Positions 9,112 through 19,060 of a DNA stretch of 64,000 bases are shown piece by piece. Numbering within the stretch: position 1 is the stretch's first letter; each line of letters begins with the position of its first letter. Position numbers and translations under genes: made by a program. This DNA comes from an uncultured Leifsonia sp. GTDB taxonomy: Bacteria > Actinomycetota > Actinomycetes > Actinomycetales > Microbacteriaceae. The stretch lies in assembly GCF_945957465.1 (NCBI RefSeq), contig NZ_CAMFLC010000001.1, forward strand, positions 124,001-188,000, given 5' to 3'. Under the pieces are notes generated by a model. That model did no database searches and was not told where the DNA came from. It saw nothing but the letters and a program-made list of their open reading frames with translations.

Positions 9112-11102
9112 CGGGTGGCCTTCAACCCGCCGACGACGCTCCGGGACAGGCCCATCGTTGTGAAGCCCGTGTTCCGCAACGCCTCCGTACCCTCGTCGAG
9201 GTAGCCGAAGCCTTCCGGCGCGATCCCGTTGAGGGGGTTCAGGCCGTCGATGTGCTCGCCGACCGTGCTGTGGCCTTTGGTCTGCTTCAGCACTTCACCA
9301 TTGGGCAGTACGGCGCCTTCGGCGGAGAACGACTGCGCGCCACCCATCGATTGCGGCTGGTTCAGTACTCCTTTGAGGGGCATTGCTACTGCGGTGCCCA
9401 GGTTGGTGAGCGCTTCGGGGTTCGGCTCCGCGCGTCCGCCCATCGCCGAGCCGAACGGTGCGAGGAAGTCCAACTCGGCCGCGGTCGTGTAGATCGAGGG
9501 CCGCCCGCCCGCCTGTTTCACGTGAAGGTCCGACAGCGAGGACACTACCTGGGTGTCGATCCCGGCCGAACCGAGCATCGTGAAGGAGTCCACCGTGTGC
9601 TTGACGTGCGTCAACGCATCCGCCGCCGTCGTCGTGCCATACGAGTGCGCCACCACCGCCACATACGGGAACGGAACTGACGGGTGCGCGGCCCGGGTGG
9701 CGTGCGTCCCGTCCAGCTCGTTCGCGAACCGCCACGACCCGTCCTGCGCCAACGCCGGCGTGTTCACGCTCACCAGATCCGGAGTGTCATACCCCAACCA
9801 GCCCACCACAGCGTGGGAACGATCTGCGTCGAGTCTCTTTTGCTCTCGATACAGGTTTTGCGCGGCACGCGACCAGCTTTCGGTCGCGTCCGCCGCGTCG
9901 GAGTTCATCCCCGGCGCCGCCCACGTCACCGTGTCCGCCGTATCCAGATCCCCGTACCCGACCGCGACCATCGGCACCTGCGCATCCAGGTTGAAACACA
10001 CCAACGACGCCAAAGGATCGGAGAGAACCTTATTAAGCGCGTCGAGCACCTTCTGCTGTTCCGGAGTATGACCTGCACTGTCCTTGAGCCTCAGATAGAC
10101 GTCCAGATTGCACCGATGCCTCACCCCATACGGCAGCCCCGCCAGGTTCCCCAGTACCCCCGGCGCCGCCGTCTGCAACGCCTCCCTCGTCTCCTCGCCC
10201 AGCCCCGCCCACCACTTCGCGACCGTGTCCGGCGACGGCGGATGCTTCCAGAACTCCTGCGCCAGGTCCGGGTCCTCCGCGAGGAGCACCGCCAACTCCT
10301 CCGGAGTCAACCGCTTCAGCGTGTCCATCAGCGACGCGTTCACGCTCGCCGTGACCGAGATTCCGGACAGCTTGCCGACGATCAACGCGAAGGCCGTCAG
10401 CTCCGGCTGCGGCGTCGGGGCCAGAGCGCCGTGCAACGCGTCGTCGAGCTTCCTGGCGAACGCCCCTTCAGCGGCGTCATAGTCCTGCTTCGCCCGCTCG
10501 GCCCGCCGCTTCGCGTCGTCCAGCCGCTCCTGCGCGTCTCGGATCGTCAACCGCGCCGTCGCCAGCTTCTCGCTCCCGTCTTGCTCCTGGCGGCGAGCAC
10601 GCGTCACATCCACGTGCGCGGGCGCCGACGAGCCCGGCGGCGGCTTCTCGCGCGAGTTGTACGCCTTCTCCAGCGCACGCAGCGCGGCCGACAGCGCAGC
10701 CTGCTCGGCACCCAGCGTCGCCACCAACGCCTCTGCGGTCTCCAGATCCGCCACCGCATCCTCGGCGTCCAGCAACGCCCGATCCGCCTCGCGCTGTGCG
10801 TACTCCAGCGCCATCGACCACGCTTTCGCCGCCACCGCACCCGCATTGTGCTGCTCGGCCGCCTTCAGGGCCGCCGCCGACAGCGCACGCAACCGGTCTG
10901 AGAACACCTGCGCGGCGAGGCCGGACCACGACGCCGGCCCGAGGTTCGTGTCCAGGACCTTGCGGGCCGCTTTCGACTGCACCTCAAGCCGACCAGACCA
11001 CGTATCCAAGTGGGAGACCAGCGCCTCCACCAGCTGCAGATCGCCCGGCGTCGGGTCCGTCTCGAACCCCACCGGCGACCAGTCTGCCCACCTAGAACCC
11101 AT
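9108..11102 (-). CDS. large helical protein with C-terminal alpha/beta hydrolase domain (DUF1023-like)
   Basis: A 664-residue protein. Residues about 1-260 are Ala/Glu/Arg-rich and predicted helical, with a WXG-like start (RWADWSP) and long coiled-coil stretches, as in ESX/WXG-associated proteins. The C-terminal half holds an alpha/beta hydrolase domain with nucleophile motif VAHSYGTT (Ser near residue 487), resembling the DUF1023 hydrolases of actinobacteria. No Sec signal is seen. The start at 11102 (MGSRWADW) overlaps the upstream small gene by 11 nt. The substrate is unknown; it may be an exported lipase or esterase. Confidence 0.78.
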   Translation of the reverse strand: MGSRWADWSPVGFETDPTPGDLQLVEALVSHLDTWSGRLEVQSKAARKVLDTNLGPASWSGLAAQVFSDRLRALSAAALKAAEQHNAGAVAAKAWSMALEYAQREADRALLDAEDAVADLETAEALVATLGAEQAALSAALRALEKAYNSREKPPPGSSAPAHVDVTRARRQEQDGSEKLATARLTIRDAQERLDDAKRRAERAKQDYDAAEGAFARKLDDALHGALAPTPQPELTAFALIVGKLSGISVTASVNASLMDTLKRLTPEELAVLLAEDPDLAQEFWKHPPSPDTVAKWWAGLGEETREALQTAAPGVLGNLAGLPYGVRHRCNLDVYLRLKDSAGHTPEQQKVLDALNKVLSDPLASLVCFNLDAQVPMVAVGYGDLDTADTVTWAAPGMNSDAADATESWSRAAQNLYREQKRLDADRSHAVVGWLGYDTPDLVSVNTPALAQDGSWRFANELDGTHATRAAHPSVPFPYVAVVAHSYGTTTAADALTHVKHTVDSFTMLGSAGIDTQVVSSLSDLHVKQAGGRPSIYTTAAELDFLAPFGSAMGGRAEPNPEALTNLGTAVAMPLKGVLNQPQSMGGAQSFSAEGAVLPNGEVLKQTKGHSTVGEHIDGLNPLNGIAPEGFGYLDEGTEALRNTGFTTMGLSRSVVGGLKATR

Positions 11103-11388
11103 AGAAGCCCGCCCGATCCTTCCCCAACGCCTCGGCGTCCTCGGCGTCCCGACGCTCATACGCATCCGCCGCCTGGGCGAGGGCGCCGGCCAACCCGGCG
11201 ACCAGCTCGTCGATCGTCGACTGCCCCCGGACCCAGTACCGCTCGAACCGGCTCACCGCGCCTCGGGCCACCGACGAGCCGAACCCGTCGGACTCATCCG
11301 CCGAAGGCCGACGACCGGTGGCCGCCCCCTCCAGCGTCTTCGTACCGGCTCGCAACCGACCAGCGTCAACGCTGACCGTTCTCGCCAT
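11092..11388 (-). CDS. small WXG100-like helical protein
   Basis: A 98-residue Ala-rich helical protein, first gene of a three-gene operon. It has a central Trp in RFERYWVRGQ followed by an amphipathic helix, the size and shape of WXG100/ESAT-6-like proteins, but without a strict W-x-G (W-V-R-G here). The start at 11388 has GGAGG five bases after its upstream Met codon, supporting this ATG over the one at 11403. No signal peptide. Placement before a WXG-like hydrolase suggests a secretion partner, which is not proven. Confidence 0.72.
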   Translation of the reverse strand: MARTVSVDAGRLRAGTKTLEGAATGRRPSADESDGFGSSVARGAVSRFERYWVRGQSTIDELVAGLAGALAQAADAYERRDAEDAEALGKDRAGFYGF

Positions 11389-11490
11389 CTTCGCCTCCAA
11401 CATTTTTCATGTTTGTACCAGTGACAACAGTATCAAATGGGAAGACGCAGCGTGGGTCGCACCAAGCGAAGCCGTGTTACACGAACCTGC

Positions 11491-11526
11491 GGGAACACCC
11501 CGTGTTTCGTGCGTGTTACCTATACT
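11491..11526 (+). promoter_or_regulatory. candidate tkt promoter region
   Basis: TATACT at 11521-11526 is a good -10 match 161 nt before the tkt start. The 17-nt-upstream hexamer is not a good -35. Separately, GGGAAC at 11491-11496 followed 16 nt later by GTGTT resembles the SigR/SigH-type pattern GGGAAT-N16-GTT of actinobacteria. The rest of 11389-11687 shows no coding sequence. Transcript mapping is needed to choose between the two. Confidence 0.4.
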
Positions 11527-11687
11527 TGGAGGTGCTCGCCAGCCGGAGCCCCTTCCGCACGGCCTCCATTTGTAGGACTGTGACGGAGAACGCGACCGGC
11601 GCCGATGACGTCCACGGCGCGCACTACCTCAACCGGTGCGGGTTCCACAGACGGCCCTCACCACTTCTACGAAGGGTCAGTTTTCAC

Positions 11688-13781
11688 GTGGCAGCTCTGC
11701 AGTGGGATCCCATTGACAACAAGGCAGTCGACACGGTCCGCATCCTCGCGGCCGACGCGGTGGAGAAAGTGGGCAACGGGCATCCCGGCACCGCGATGAG
11801 CCTCGCTCCCGCGGCGTACCTGCTCTTCCAGAAGGTGATGCGCCGCGACCCGCGCGACCAGCACTGGCTCGGCCGGGACCGCTTCATCCTGTCGGCCGGC
11901 CACAGCTCGCTGACCCAGTACATCCAGCTCTACCTCGGCGGCTACGGTCTCGAGCTCGACGACCTCAAGGCGCTGCGCACCTGGGGCTCGCTGACCCCGG
12001 GCCACCCGGAGTACGGCCACACGGACGGCGTCGAGATCACCACCGGCCCGCTCGGCCAGGGCATCTCCTCCTCCGTCGGCTTCGCCTACGCCCAGCGTTT
12101 CGAGCGCGGCCTGTTCGACCCGGACGCCGCACCCGGCACCAGCCCGTTCGACCACTTCGTCTACGTCATCGCGAGCGACGGCGACCTGGAGGAGGGCATC
12201 AGCTCCGAGGCCTCCAGCCTCGCCGGCCACCAGCAGCTCGGCAACCTGATCGCGATCTACGACGCCAACCAGATCTCGATCGAGGACGACACGAACATCG
12301 CCTTCACCGAGGACGTCAAGGCCCGCTACGAGGCCTACCACTGGCACGTGCAGGTCGTCGACTGGAAGAAGACGGGCGTTTACGAAGAGGACGTGCAGGA
12401 GCTGCACCAGGCCATCGTCAACGCCCAGGAGGTCAGCGACAAGCCGTCGCTCATCATCCTCAAGACGATCATCGGCTGGCCGGCACCGAAGAAGCAGAAC
12501 ACCGGCAAGATCCACGGCTCGGCGCTGGGCGCCGACGAGCTCCGCGCCGTCAAGGAGGTGCTCGGCTTCGACCCCGAGAAGACCTTCGAGGTCGCCGAGG
12601 ACGTCATCGAGCACACCCGCAAGGCCGTCGAGCGCGGCGCGCAGGAGCACTCCGAGTGGCAGAAGGGCTTCGACGCGTGGGCGGAGGCCAACCCCGAGCG
12701 CAAGCAGCTCCTCGACCGCCTGCTGTCCGGTGAGGTCCCCGAGGGCCTCGCCGACGCACTGCCGGTGTTCGAGGCCGGCAAAGACGTCTCGACCCGCGCC
12801 GCGAGCGGCAAGGTTATCAACGCGATCGCCGGGGTCATGCCCGAGCTGTGGGGCGGCTCCGCCGACCTCGCCGAGTCGAACAACACCACGATCGAGGGCG
12901 CCGCGTCGTTCGTGCCCACCGAGCACTCCACCCACGAGTGGACGGGCAACCCGTATGGTCGCGTGCTGCACTTCGGCATCCGCGAGCACGCCATGGCCGC
13001 GATCCTCAACGGCATCGTGCTGCACGGCCCGACCCGGCCGTTCGGCGGCACGTTCCTGATCTTCAGCGACTACCAGCGCCCGGCGATCCGCCTGGCGGCG
13101 CTCATGCAGGTGCCCTCGATCTTCGTCTGGACACACGACTCCGTCGCCCTCGGCGAAGACGGCCCGACGCACCAGCCGATCGAGCAGCTGTCGACCCTGC
13201 GCGCCATCCCCCACCTCGACGTGGTCCGTCCGGGCGACGCCAACGAGGTCGCGTACGCGTGGAAGACCATCCTCGAGCGCCGCGGCGGCCCCGCGGGCAT
13301 CGCGCTGACCCGCCAGAACATCCCGGTGTTCGAGCGCGGCGACGGCGAGGCCACCGGTGACACCCTGGCGTCGGCCGCCAACGTCGCCAAGGGTGCGTAC
13401 ATCCTCGCCGAGGCTCCCGGCGGCACGCCCGACGTGCTGTTCATCGCCACCGGCTCCGAGGTGCAGATCGCCCTGGACGCCCGCGAGGTGCTGCGCGGCG
13501 AGGGCATCAACGCCCGCGTCGTCTCGGCTCCCTGCCTCGAGTGGTTCCACGAGCAGGACGCCGCCTACCAGGAGAAGGTGCTGCCGAAGCACCTCAAGGC
13601 CCGCGTCTCCATCGAGGCCGGTCTGGCGCTCGCCTGGGACAAGATCGTCGGCGACCACGGCCGCAGCGTCTCGATCGAGCACTTCGGTGCGTCGGCCGAC
13701 TACAAGACGCTGTTCCGCGAGTTCGGCATGACCACCGAGCACGCCGTCGCCGCAGCCAAGGAATCGCTCGCGTCGCTCTGA
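11688..13781 (+). CDS. tkt: transketolase
   Basis: A 697-residue thiamine-diphosphate enzyme that moves two-carbon ketol units between sugar phosphates. It has the N-terminal His motif [13 protein letters not shown], the substrate loop [20 protein letters not shown], the ThDP/metal motif around [14 protein letters not shown], and the C-terminal domain with IREHAMAAI and [15 protein letters not shown]. The GTG start at 11688 ([11 protein letters not shown]) is chosen because homologues begin there and AAGGG lies about 12 nt upstream. It opens the pentose-phosphate operon and is followed 34 nt later by tal. Confidence 0.96.
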   Translation: MAALQWDPIDNKAVDTVRILAADAVEKVGNGHPGTAMSLAPAAYLLFQKVMRRDPRDQHWLGRDRFILSAGHSSLTQYIQLYLGGYGLELDDLKALRTWGSLTPGHPEYGHTDGVEITTGPLGQGISSSVGFAYAQRFERGLFDPDAAPGTSPFDHFVYVIASDGDLEEGISSEASSLAGHQQLGNLIAIYDANQISIEDDTNIAFTEDVKARYEAYHWHVQVVDWKKTGVYEEDVQELHQAIVNAQEVSDKPSLIILKTIIGWPAPKKQNTGKIHGSALGADELRAVKEVLGFDPEKTFEVAEDVIEHTRKAVERGAQEHSEWQKGFDAWAEANPERKQLLDRLLSGEVPEGLADALPVFEAGKDVSTRAASGKVINAIAGVMPELWGGSADLAESNNTTIEGAASFVPTEHSTHEWTGNPYGRVLHFGIREHAMAAILNGIVLHGPTRPFGGTFLIFSDYQRPAIRLAALMQVPSIFVWTHDSVALGEDGPTHQPIEQLSTLRAIPHLDVVRPGDANEVAYAWKTILERRGGPAGIALTRQNIPVFERGDGEATGDTLASAANVAKGAYILAEAPGGTPDVLFIATGSEVQIALDAREVLRGEGINARVVSAPCLEWFHEQDAAYQEKVLPKHLKARVSIEAGLALAWDKIVGDHGRSVSIEHFGASADYKTLFREFGMTTEHAVAAAKESLASL

Positions 13782-13815
13782 GCGCGGGCACGGAAGAAGA
13801 GAAGAAGAAACCACG

Positions 13816-14943
13816 ATGACCGACACCACTTCCACCACCGCCTCCCCCACGGCCGCTCTGTCGGCCGCCGGCGTGAGCATCTGGCTGGACGACCTCTCGC
13901 GCGAGCGCATCGCGTCGGGCGGCCTCCAGAAGCTGATCGCCGACCGCAACGTCGTCGGCGTGACGACCAACCCGACGATCTTCGCCGCCGCCCTCTCCAA
14001 GGGCGAGGCGTACGACGCGCAGGTCACGCAGCTCGCCGCCGCCGGCACGAGCGTCGAGGACGCGATCTTCGAGATCACGACCGACGACGTCGCCGACGCC
14101 AGCGACATCTTCCACGAGGTCTACGAGGCCACCAACGGCGTGGACGGCCGCGTCTCGATCGAGGTCGAGCCGGGCCTGGCGCACGACGCCGCGGGCACCA
14201 TCGAGCAGGCCAAGAAGCTCGCGGCCAAGGTCGACAAGCCCAATGTCCTCATCAAGATCCCCGCCACCGTCGAGGGCCTGGAGGCCATCACCGAGACGAT
14301 CGCGGCCGGCATCAGCGTCAATGTGACCCTGATCTTCAGCCTCGAGCGCTACCGCCAGGTCATCGACGCATACCTGACCGGCCTCGAGAAGGCCAAGGCC
14401 GCCGGCATCGACCTCGCGGGCATCCAGTCGGTCGCATCGTTCTTCGTGTCCCGCGTGGACACCGAGGTCGACAAGCGCCTGACGGCGATCGGCACCGACG
14501 AGGCGCTCGCGCTCAAGAGCAAGGCCGGTGTCGCGAACGCCCGCCTCGCCTACGAGCTCTACGAGCAGGAGTTCGCCACCGACCGCGCCAAGGCCCTCGT
14601 CGCCGCCGGCGCGAACGAGCAGCGTCCGCTCTGGGCCTCCACCGGCGTGAAGGACCCGAGCCTGCCCGACACGCTCTACGTGACCGAGCTCGTCGCCCCG
14701 AACACCGTCAACACGATGCCGGAGAAGACCCTCGAGGCCACCTTCGACCACGGCGAGATCACCGGCGACACCGTCACCGGCAACTACGCCGACGCGAAGG
14801 GCGTGCTCGATGCGCTGGCCGGCCTCGGCGTCGACTACGACGATGTGACCGCCACCCTCGAGCGCGAGGGCGTCGACAAGTTCAACGTGTCGTGGGGCGA
14901 GCTCGTCGAGACCGTCAGCAACGCGCTGGAGGCCGCCAAGTGA
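13816..14943 (+). CDS. tal: transaldolase
   Basis: A 375-residue class I transaldolase that moves a dihydroxyacetone unit between sedoheptulose 7-phosphate and glyceraldehyde 3-phosphate. The long form, about 370 residues, is usual in actinobacteria. It shows [13 protein letters not shown] near residues 48-60 and the Schiff-base Lys in VLIKIPAT (K147). The ATG follows a purine-rich stretch (gaagaagagaagaagaaa). Its last codons overlap the GTG start of pgi (GTGA). Confidence 0.96.
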   Translation: MTDTTSTTASPTAALSAAGVSIWLDDLSRERIASGGLQKLIADRNVVGVTTNPTIFAAALSKGEAYDAQVTQLAAAGTSVEDAIFEITTDDVADASDIFHEVYEATNGVDGRVSIEVEPGLAHDAAGTIEQAKKLAAKVDKPNVLIKIPATVEGLEAITETIAAGISVNVTLIFSLERYRQVIDAYLTGLEKAKAAGIDLAGIQSVASFFVSRVDTEVDKRLTAIGTDEALALKSKAGVANARLAYELYEQEFATDRAKALVAAGANEQRPLWASTGVKDPSLPDTLYVTELVAPNTVNTMPEKTLEATFDHGEITGDTVTGNYADAKGVLDALAGLGVDYDDVTATLEREGVDKFNVSWGELVETVSNALEAAK

Positions 14944-16550
14944 CCTTCCGCATCCACGTCACCGGGGCGGCGGCCACGGCCGTCGCAACGGTCGTGCCGC
15001 AGCTCGTGGCCGACCGCATCGCCTCCGGGATCACGGCGCAGGACCCCGCCCTCTGGGGCCCGGACGCCGAGCCGGAGGCCTCCAAGCGTCTCGGCTGGAC
15101 GGAGGCCGTCGCGATCTCCCGCCCGCTGGTCGCGGAGATCGTCGAACTGCGTGAGCAGCTGCACGCCAAGGGCGTCAACCACATCGTCCTCGGTGGGATG
15201 GGCGGCTCTTCGCTCGCACCCGAGGTCATCACGCGCACGGCGGAGGCCGAACTCACCGTTCTCGACTCGACCGACCCCGGCCAGGTGCTGGCGGCGCTCC
15301 GCGACCGCCTCGAGGCCACGGCGGTCGTCATCTCCTCCAAGTCCGGCTCCACCCTCGAGACCGACAGCCAACGCCGCGTGTACGAGAAGTGGTTCCGCGA
15401 CGCCGGCATCGACCCGGCGGAGCGCATCGTCGTCGTCACCGACCCGGGCTCCCCGCTCGACCAGTCGGCGCGCGAGGCGGGCTACCGCGTGTTCAACGCC
15501 GACCCCAACGTCGGCGGGCGCTACTCGGCGCTGACCGCGTTCGGTCTGGTCCCCTCCGGACTGGCGGGCGTGGACATCTCCGAGCTGCTCGACGAGGCCG
15601 AGGCGACGCTCATCGAGCTCGCCGTCGACAACGACGCGAACCCGGGCCTCGTGCTCGGCGCCGCGATCGCCGGCACCAACCCGCTCAAGGACAAGGTGGG
15701 CATCGTCGCCGACGGCACCCACATCGTCGGGTTCGCCGACTGGGCCGAGCAGCTCATCGCCGAATCGACCGGCAAGGAGGGCACCGGACTCCTCCCCGTC
15801 GTCCTCGACACGCTCGCGCCCGAGCTGACCTCGAAGCCGGCCGACCTGCAGGTGGTCCGGCTCGTCGCGAATGCGGAGGCGCACCATCTGTTCCCGGCCG
15901 ACCGGCACGAGGGCGAGATCCTCGTCTCCGGCAGTCTGGGGGCGCAGCTGATCGTCTGGGAGTACGCGACGGCGGTCGCCGGCCGGCTTCTCGGCATCAA
16001 CCCGTTCGACCAGCCCGACGTGGAGGCGGCGAAGGTCGCCGCCCGCGCACTGCTCGACAACCGACCGGAGCCCGTCGCGCCCGCCTTCACCGCGGGCGGC
16101 GTCGAGGTGCGCACCACCGGGTCGTTCCTCGGCAGCGCCTCGACGCTCGACGGCGCCGTTGACGCCCTCCTGGCCCAGCTCGGCCCGGACGGCTACGTCG
16201 CGGTCCAGGCCTACGTCGACCGGCTCGCACTCCCGCAGCTCGCGGGCATCCGCGATCTGCTCGCCGCCAAGGCCGGCCGCCCCGTCACCTTCGGCTGGGG
16301 CCCGCGCTTCCTGCACTCGACCGGTCAGTTCCACAAGGGCGGCCCCGCCGTCGGCGTGTTCCTGCAGATCACTGCTGTGGCCCCGGAAGACCTGGAGATA
16401 CCGGACCGCCCGTTCACATTCGGCCAGCTCATCCAGGCCCAGGCCGCCGGCGACGCGAGCGTCCTCGGCGAGCACGGCCGTCCGGTACTGACCCTGACCC
16501 TCACGAACCCCGAGGCGGACATCGTCTCGCTGTTTGAGGCCGTCAACTAA
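14940..16550 (+). CDS. pgi: glucose-6-phosphate isomerase
   Basis: A 536-residue phosphoglucose isomerase that interconverts glucose 6-phosphate and fructose 6-phosphate. Sugar-phosphate-binding segments are [13 protein letters not shown] near residues 84-96 and [13 protein letters not shown] near 135-147. The C-terminal [14 protein letters not shown] carries the conserved His and Lys. The GTG start overlaps the tal stop. It is a divergent actinobacterial form sitting in the pentose-phosphate operon rather than with glycolysis genes, which couples fructose 6-phosphate recycling to the oxidative branch. Confidence 0.93.
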   Translation: MTFRIHVTGAAATAVATVVPQLVADRIASGITAQDPALWGPDAEPEASKRLGWTEAVAISRPLVAEIVELREQLHAKGVNHIVLGGMGGSSLAPEVITRTAEAELTVLDSTDPGQVLAALRDRLEATAVVISSKSGSTLETDSQRRVYEKWFRDAGIDPAERIVVVTDPGSPLDQSAREAGYRVFNADPNVGGRYSALTAFGLVPSGLAGVDISELLDEAEATLIELAVDNDANPGLVLGAAIAGTNPLKDKVGIVADGTHIVGFADWAEQLIAESTGKEGTGLLPVVLDTLAPELTSKPADLQVVRLVANAEAHHLFPADRHEGEILVSGSLGAQLIVWEYATAVAGRLLGINPFDQPDVEAAKVAARALLDNRPEPVAPAFTAGGVEVRTTGSFLGSASTLDGAVDALLAQLGPDGYVAVQAYVDRLALPQLAGIRDLLAAKAGRPVTFGWGPRFLHSTGQFHKGGPAVGVFLQITAVAPEDLEIPDRPFTFGQLIQAQAAGDASVLGEHGRPVLTLTLTNPEADIVSLFEAVN

Positions 16551-16559
16551 GGAGTCCGA

Positions 16560-18101
16560 TTGTCACCGGTGGAGATCACTCCCGAGTTCAACCCGCTGCG
16601 GTTGCCCTCCGACCGCCGACTCAACCGCATCGCGGGGCCGAGCAGCCTCATCATCTTCGGAGTGACGGGTGACCTGTCGCGCAAGAAGCTGATGCCGGCC
16701 GTCTACGACCTCGCGAACCGCGGCCTGCTGCCGCCCGGCTTCTCGCTCGTCGGGTTCGCCCGGCGCGACTGGGAGGACCAGGACTTCGAGAAGGTCGTCT
16801 ACGACGCGGTCAAGCAGTACGCCCGCACGCCGTTCGATGACGACGTGTGGAAGCAGCTCGCGCAGGGCATCCGCTTCGTCTCGGGCGAGTTCGACGACGC
16901 CGAGGCGTTCCAGCGCCTCAAGGAGACGGTCGAGAACCTCGACGTCGAGCGCGGCACGATGGGCAACCACGCGTTCTACCTGTCCATCCCGCCGAAGGCG
17001 TTCCCCCTCGTCACCGAGCAGCTGAAGAAGTCCGGCCTCGCCGACCAGTCGGGAACGGGCTGGCGTCGGGTCGTCATCGAGAAGCCGTTCGGCAGCGACC
17101 TGAGGACGGCGCGCGAGCTCAACCACGTGGTCGAGTCGGTCTTCCCGCCGGACTCGGTGTTCCGGATCGACCACTACCTCGGCAAAGAGACCGTCCAGAA
17201 CATCCTGGCCCTGCGCTTCGCCAACGAGCTGTACGAGCCGATCTGGAACGCCAACTACGTGGACCACGTGCAGATCACGATGGCCGAGGACATCGGCGTC
17301 GGGGGGCGCGCCGGCTACTACGACGGCATCGGCGCGGCGCGCGACGTCATCCAGAACCACCTGTTGCAGCTCCTCGCCCTCACGGCGATGGAGGAGCCGA
17401 TCTCGTTCGACGCCGCCGATCTGCGTGCAGAGAAGGAGAAGGTGCTCGCCGCTGTCCGCCTTCCGGCAGACCTCGCGAAGTCGACCGCCCGCGGTCAGTA
17501 CTCGAGCGGCTGGCAGGGCGGCGAGAAGGTCGTCGGGTTCTTGGAGGAGGACGGGATGAATCCCCAGTCCACCACCGAGACCTACGCCGCGATCAAGCTG
17601 GAGATCGGGACCCGCCGCTGGGCCGGCGTCCCGTTCTACCTGCGGGCGGGCAAGCGCCTGGGCCGACGCGTCACCGAGATCGCCGTGGTCTTCAAGCGCG
17701 CGCCGCAGCAGCTCTTCGCCGAGTCGCAGACCAGCGCCCTCGGCCAGAACGCGCTGGTGATCCGTGTGCAGCCCGACGAGGGCGTGACCATCCGCTTCGG
17801 CTCGAAGGTGCCGGGAGCGGGTATGCAAGTGCGCGACGTCAGCATGGACTTCGGTTACGGCCACGCGTTCACCGAAGCCAGTCCGGAGGCTTACGAGCGG
17901 CTCATCCTCGACGTGCTGCTCGGCGACCCGCCGCTGTTCCCGCGTCACGAGGAGGTCGAGCTGTCCTGGAAGATCCTCGACCCGATCGAGGAGTTCTGGA
18001 CCACGCAGGGCCAGCCCGAACAGTACCGCCCCGGAACCTGGGGCCCGAAGTCCGCCGACGAGCTCCTCGCCCGCGACGGCCGCGTCTGGAGGCGCCCATG
18101 A
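16560..18101 (+). CDS. zwf: glucose-6-phosphate dehydrogenase
   Basis: A 513-residue enzyme that oxidises glucose 6-phosphate to 6-phosphogluconolactone and reduces NADP. The N-terminal nucleotide fold has FGVTGDLSRKKLMPA, and the active-site signature DHYLGKETVQN holds the conserved Lys near residue 206. The TTG start at 16560 is supported by AAGGAG six bases upstream; a GTG three codons later is possible. Its stop overlaps opcA (ATGA), matching the usual zwf-opcA pairing of actinobacteria. Confidence 0.97.
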   Translation: MSPVEITPEFNPLRLPSDRRLNRIAGPSSLIIFGVTGDLSRKKLMPAVYDLANRGLLPPGFSLVGFARRDWEDQDFEKVVYDAVKQYARTPFDDDVWKQLAQGIRFVSGEFDDAEAFQRLKETVENLDVERGTMGNHAFYLSIPPKAFPLVTEQLKKSGLADQSGTGWRRVVIEKPFGSDLRTARELNHVVESVFPPDSVFRIDHYLGKETVQNILALRFANELYEPIWNANYVDHVQITMAEDIGVGGRAGYYDGIGAARDVIQNHLLQLLALTAMEEPISFDAADLRAEKEKVLAAVRLPADLAKSTARGQYSSGWQGGEKVVGFLEEDGMNPQSTTETYAAIKLEIGTRRWAGVPFYLRAGKRLGRRVTEIAVVFKRAPQQLFAESQTSALGQNALVIRVQPDEGVTIRFGSKVPGAGMQVRDVSMDFGYGHAFTEASPEAYERLILDVLLGDPPLFPRHEEVELSWKILDPIEEFWTTQGQPEQYRPGTWGPKSADELLARDGRVWRRP

Positions 18102-19060
18102 TCGTCGATCTGCCCGACACCACGACGAGCAACATCTCGAAGGCGCTCGTCAAGATCCGCGAGGAGGGCGGCGCCGTCGCCCTCGGCCGTGTGCTGACGC
18201 TGATCATCGCCACCCACCTCGGCCAGGAGGAGGAGGCCATCGAGGCGGCCAACGACGCCTCCCGCGAGCACCCGATGCGCGTCATCGTGGTCTCGACCGA
18301 GGAGGAGCGCAGCCACACGGATTCGGGGCGCCTGGATGCCCAGATCCGCGTCGGCGGCGACGCGGGCGCCAGCGAGGTCATCGTGCTGCGCGCCTACGGC
18401 GAGACGGCCAGCGACGAGGAGGGGCTCGTGACCGGGCTCCTGCTTCCGGACGCACCCGTGGTCGTCTGGTGGCCGGGCATCGCACCCGCCCGCGCCTCGC
18501 ACTCCCCCCTCGGCCGCATCGCGACGATCCGGATCACCGATGCGTCGGCACAGCCGAACCCGCAGGAGGCGCTGTTCCACCTGGCGGAGACCTATGCGCC
18601 CGGCGACACCGACTTCGCGTGGACGCGGCTGACCCTGTGGCGCGCGCAGCTGGCCGCGGTGCTCGACCAGCCGCCGTACGAGCCGATCACGTCGGTGGAA
18701 GTGGCCGGCGCCGCCGACTCCCCCTCCACCTTGCTCCTCGCCGCGTGGCTGCGGCTGCAGCTCCAGGTGCCGGTGCACTACGACCTCGCTTCGCGCGCGA
18801 TCGGCTCCGGCGGCATCCACGGCGTGAAGATGGAGCGTGCGTCCGGCACGATCGAGCTCGAGCGCGAGGTCCCGAACGTGGCGCGGCTGTCGCAGCCGGG
18901 GCAGCCGACGCACGACCTGTCCCTGCCGCGCCGCAGCCTGCGCGATTGCCTCGCGGAGGAACTGCGTAGGCTGGACCCGGACGACCTGTACGGTGAGGTC
19001 ATCACGAAGGGTCTCGCACTGCTCGAGACCGCCGACGAAGGAGCGGGCACGACAGCATGA
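18098..19060 (+). CDS. opcA: OpcA, glucose-6-phosphate dehydrogenase assembly/activator protein
   Basis: A 320-residue OpcA protein, required in actinobacteria and cyanobacteria for active G6PDH and redox-linked in cyanobacteria. Conserved segments include MIVDLPDTTTSNISKAL at the start, ADLP/PDAPVVVWWPG near residue 120, and the C-terminal LRDCLAEELRRLDPDD. ATG start overlaps the zwf stop by four nt, and its own stop overlaps pgl by four nt. No catalytic motif is expected. Function is by family and by context. Confidence 0.93.
   Translation: MIVDLPDTTTSNISKALVKIREEGGAVALGRVLTLIIATHLGQEEEAIEAANDASREHPMRVIVVSTEEERSHTDSGRLDAQIRVGGDAGASEVIVLRAYGETASDEEGLVTGLLLPDAPVVVWWPGIAPARASHSPLGRIATIRITDASAQPNPQEALFHLAETYAPGDTDFAWTRLTLWRAQLAAVLDQPPYEPITSVEVAGAADSPSTLLLAAWLRLQLQVPVHYDLASRAIGSGGIHGVKMERASGTIELEREVPNVARLSQPGQPTHDLSLPRRSLRDCLAEELRRLDPDDLYGEVITKGLALLETADEGAGTTA

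Noticed and set aside
11667..14108. An 813-codon open frame on the minus strand over tkt and tal
   Set aside because: Antisense to strongly conserved enzymes and without motifs or a good ribosome-binding site.
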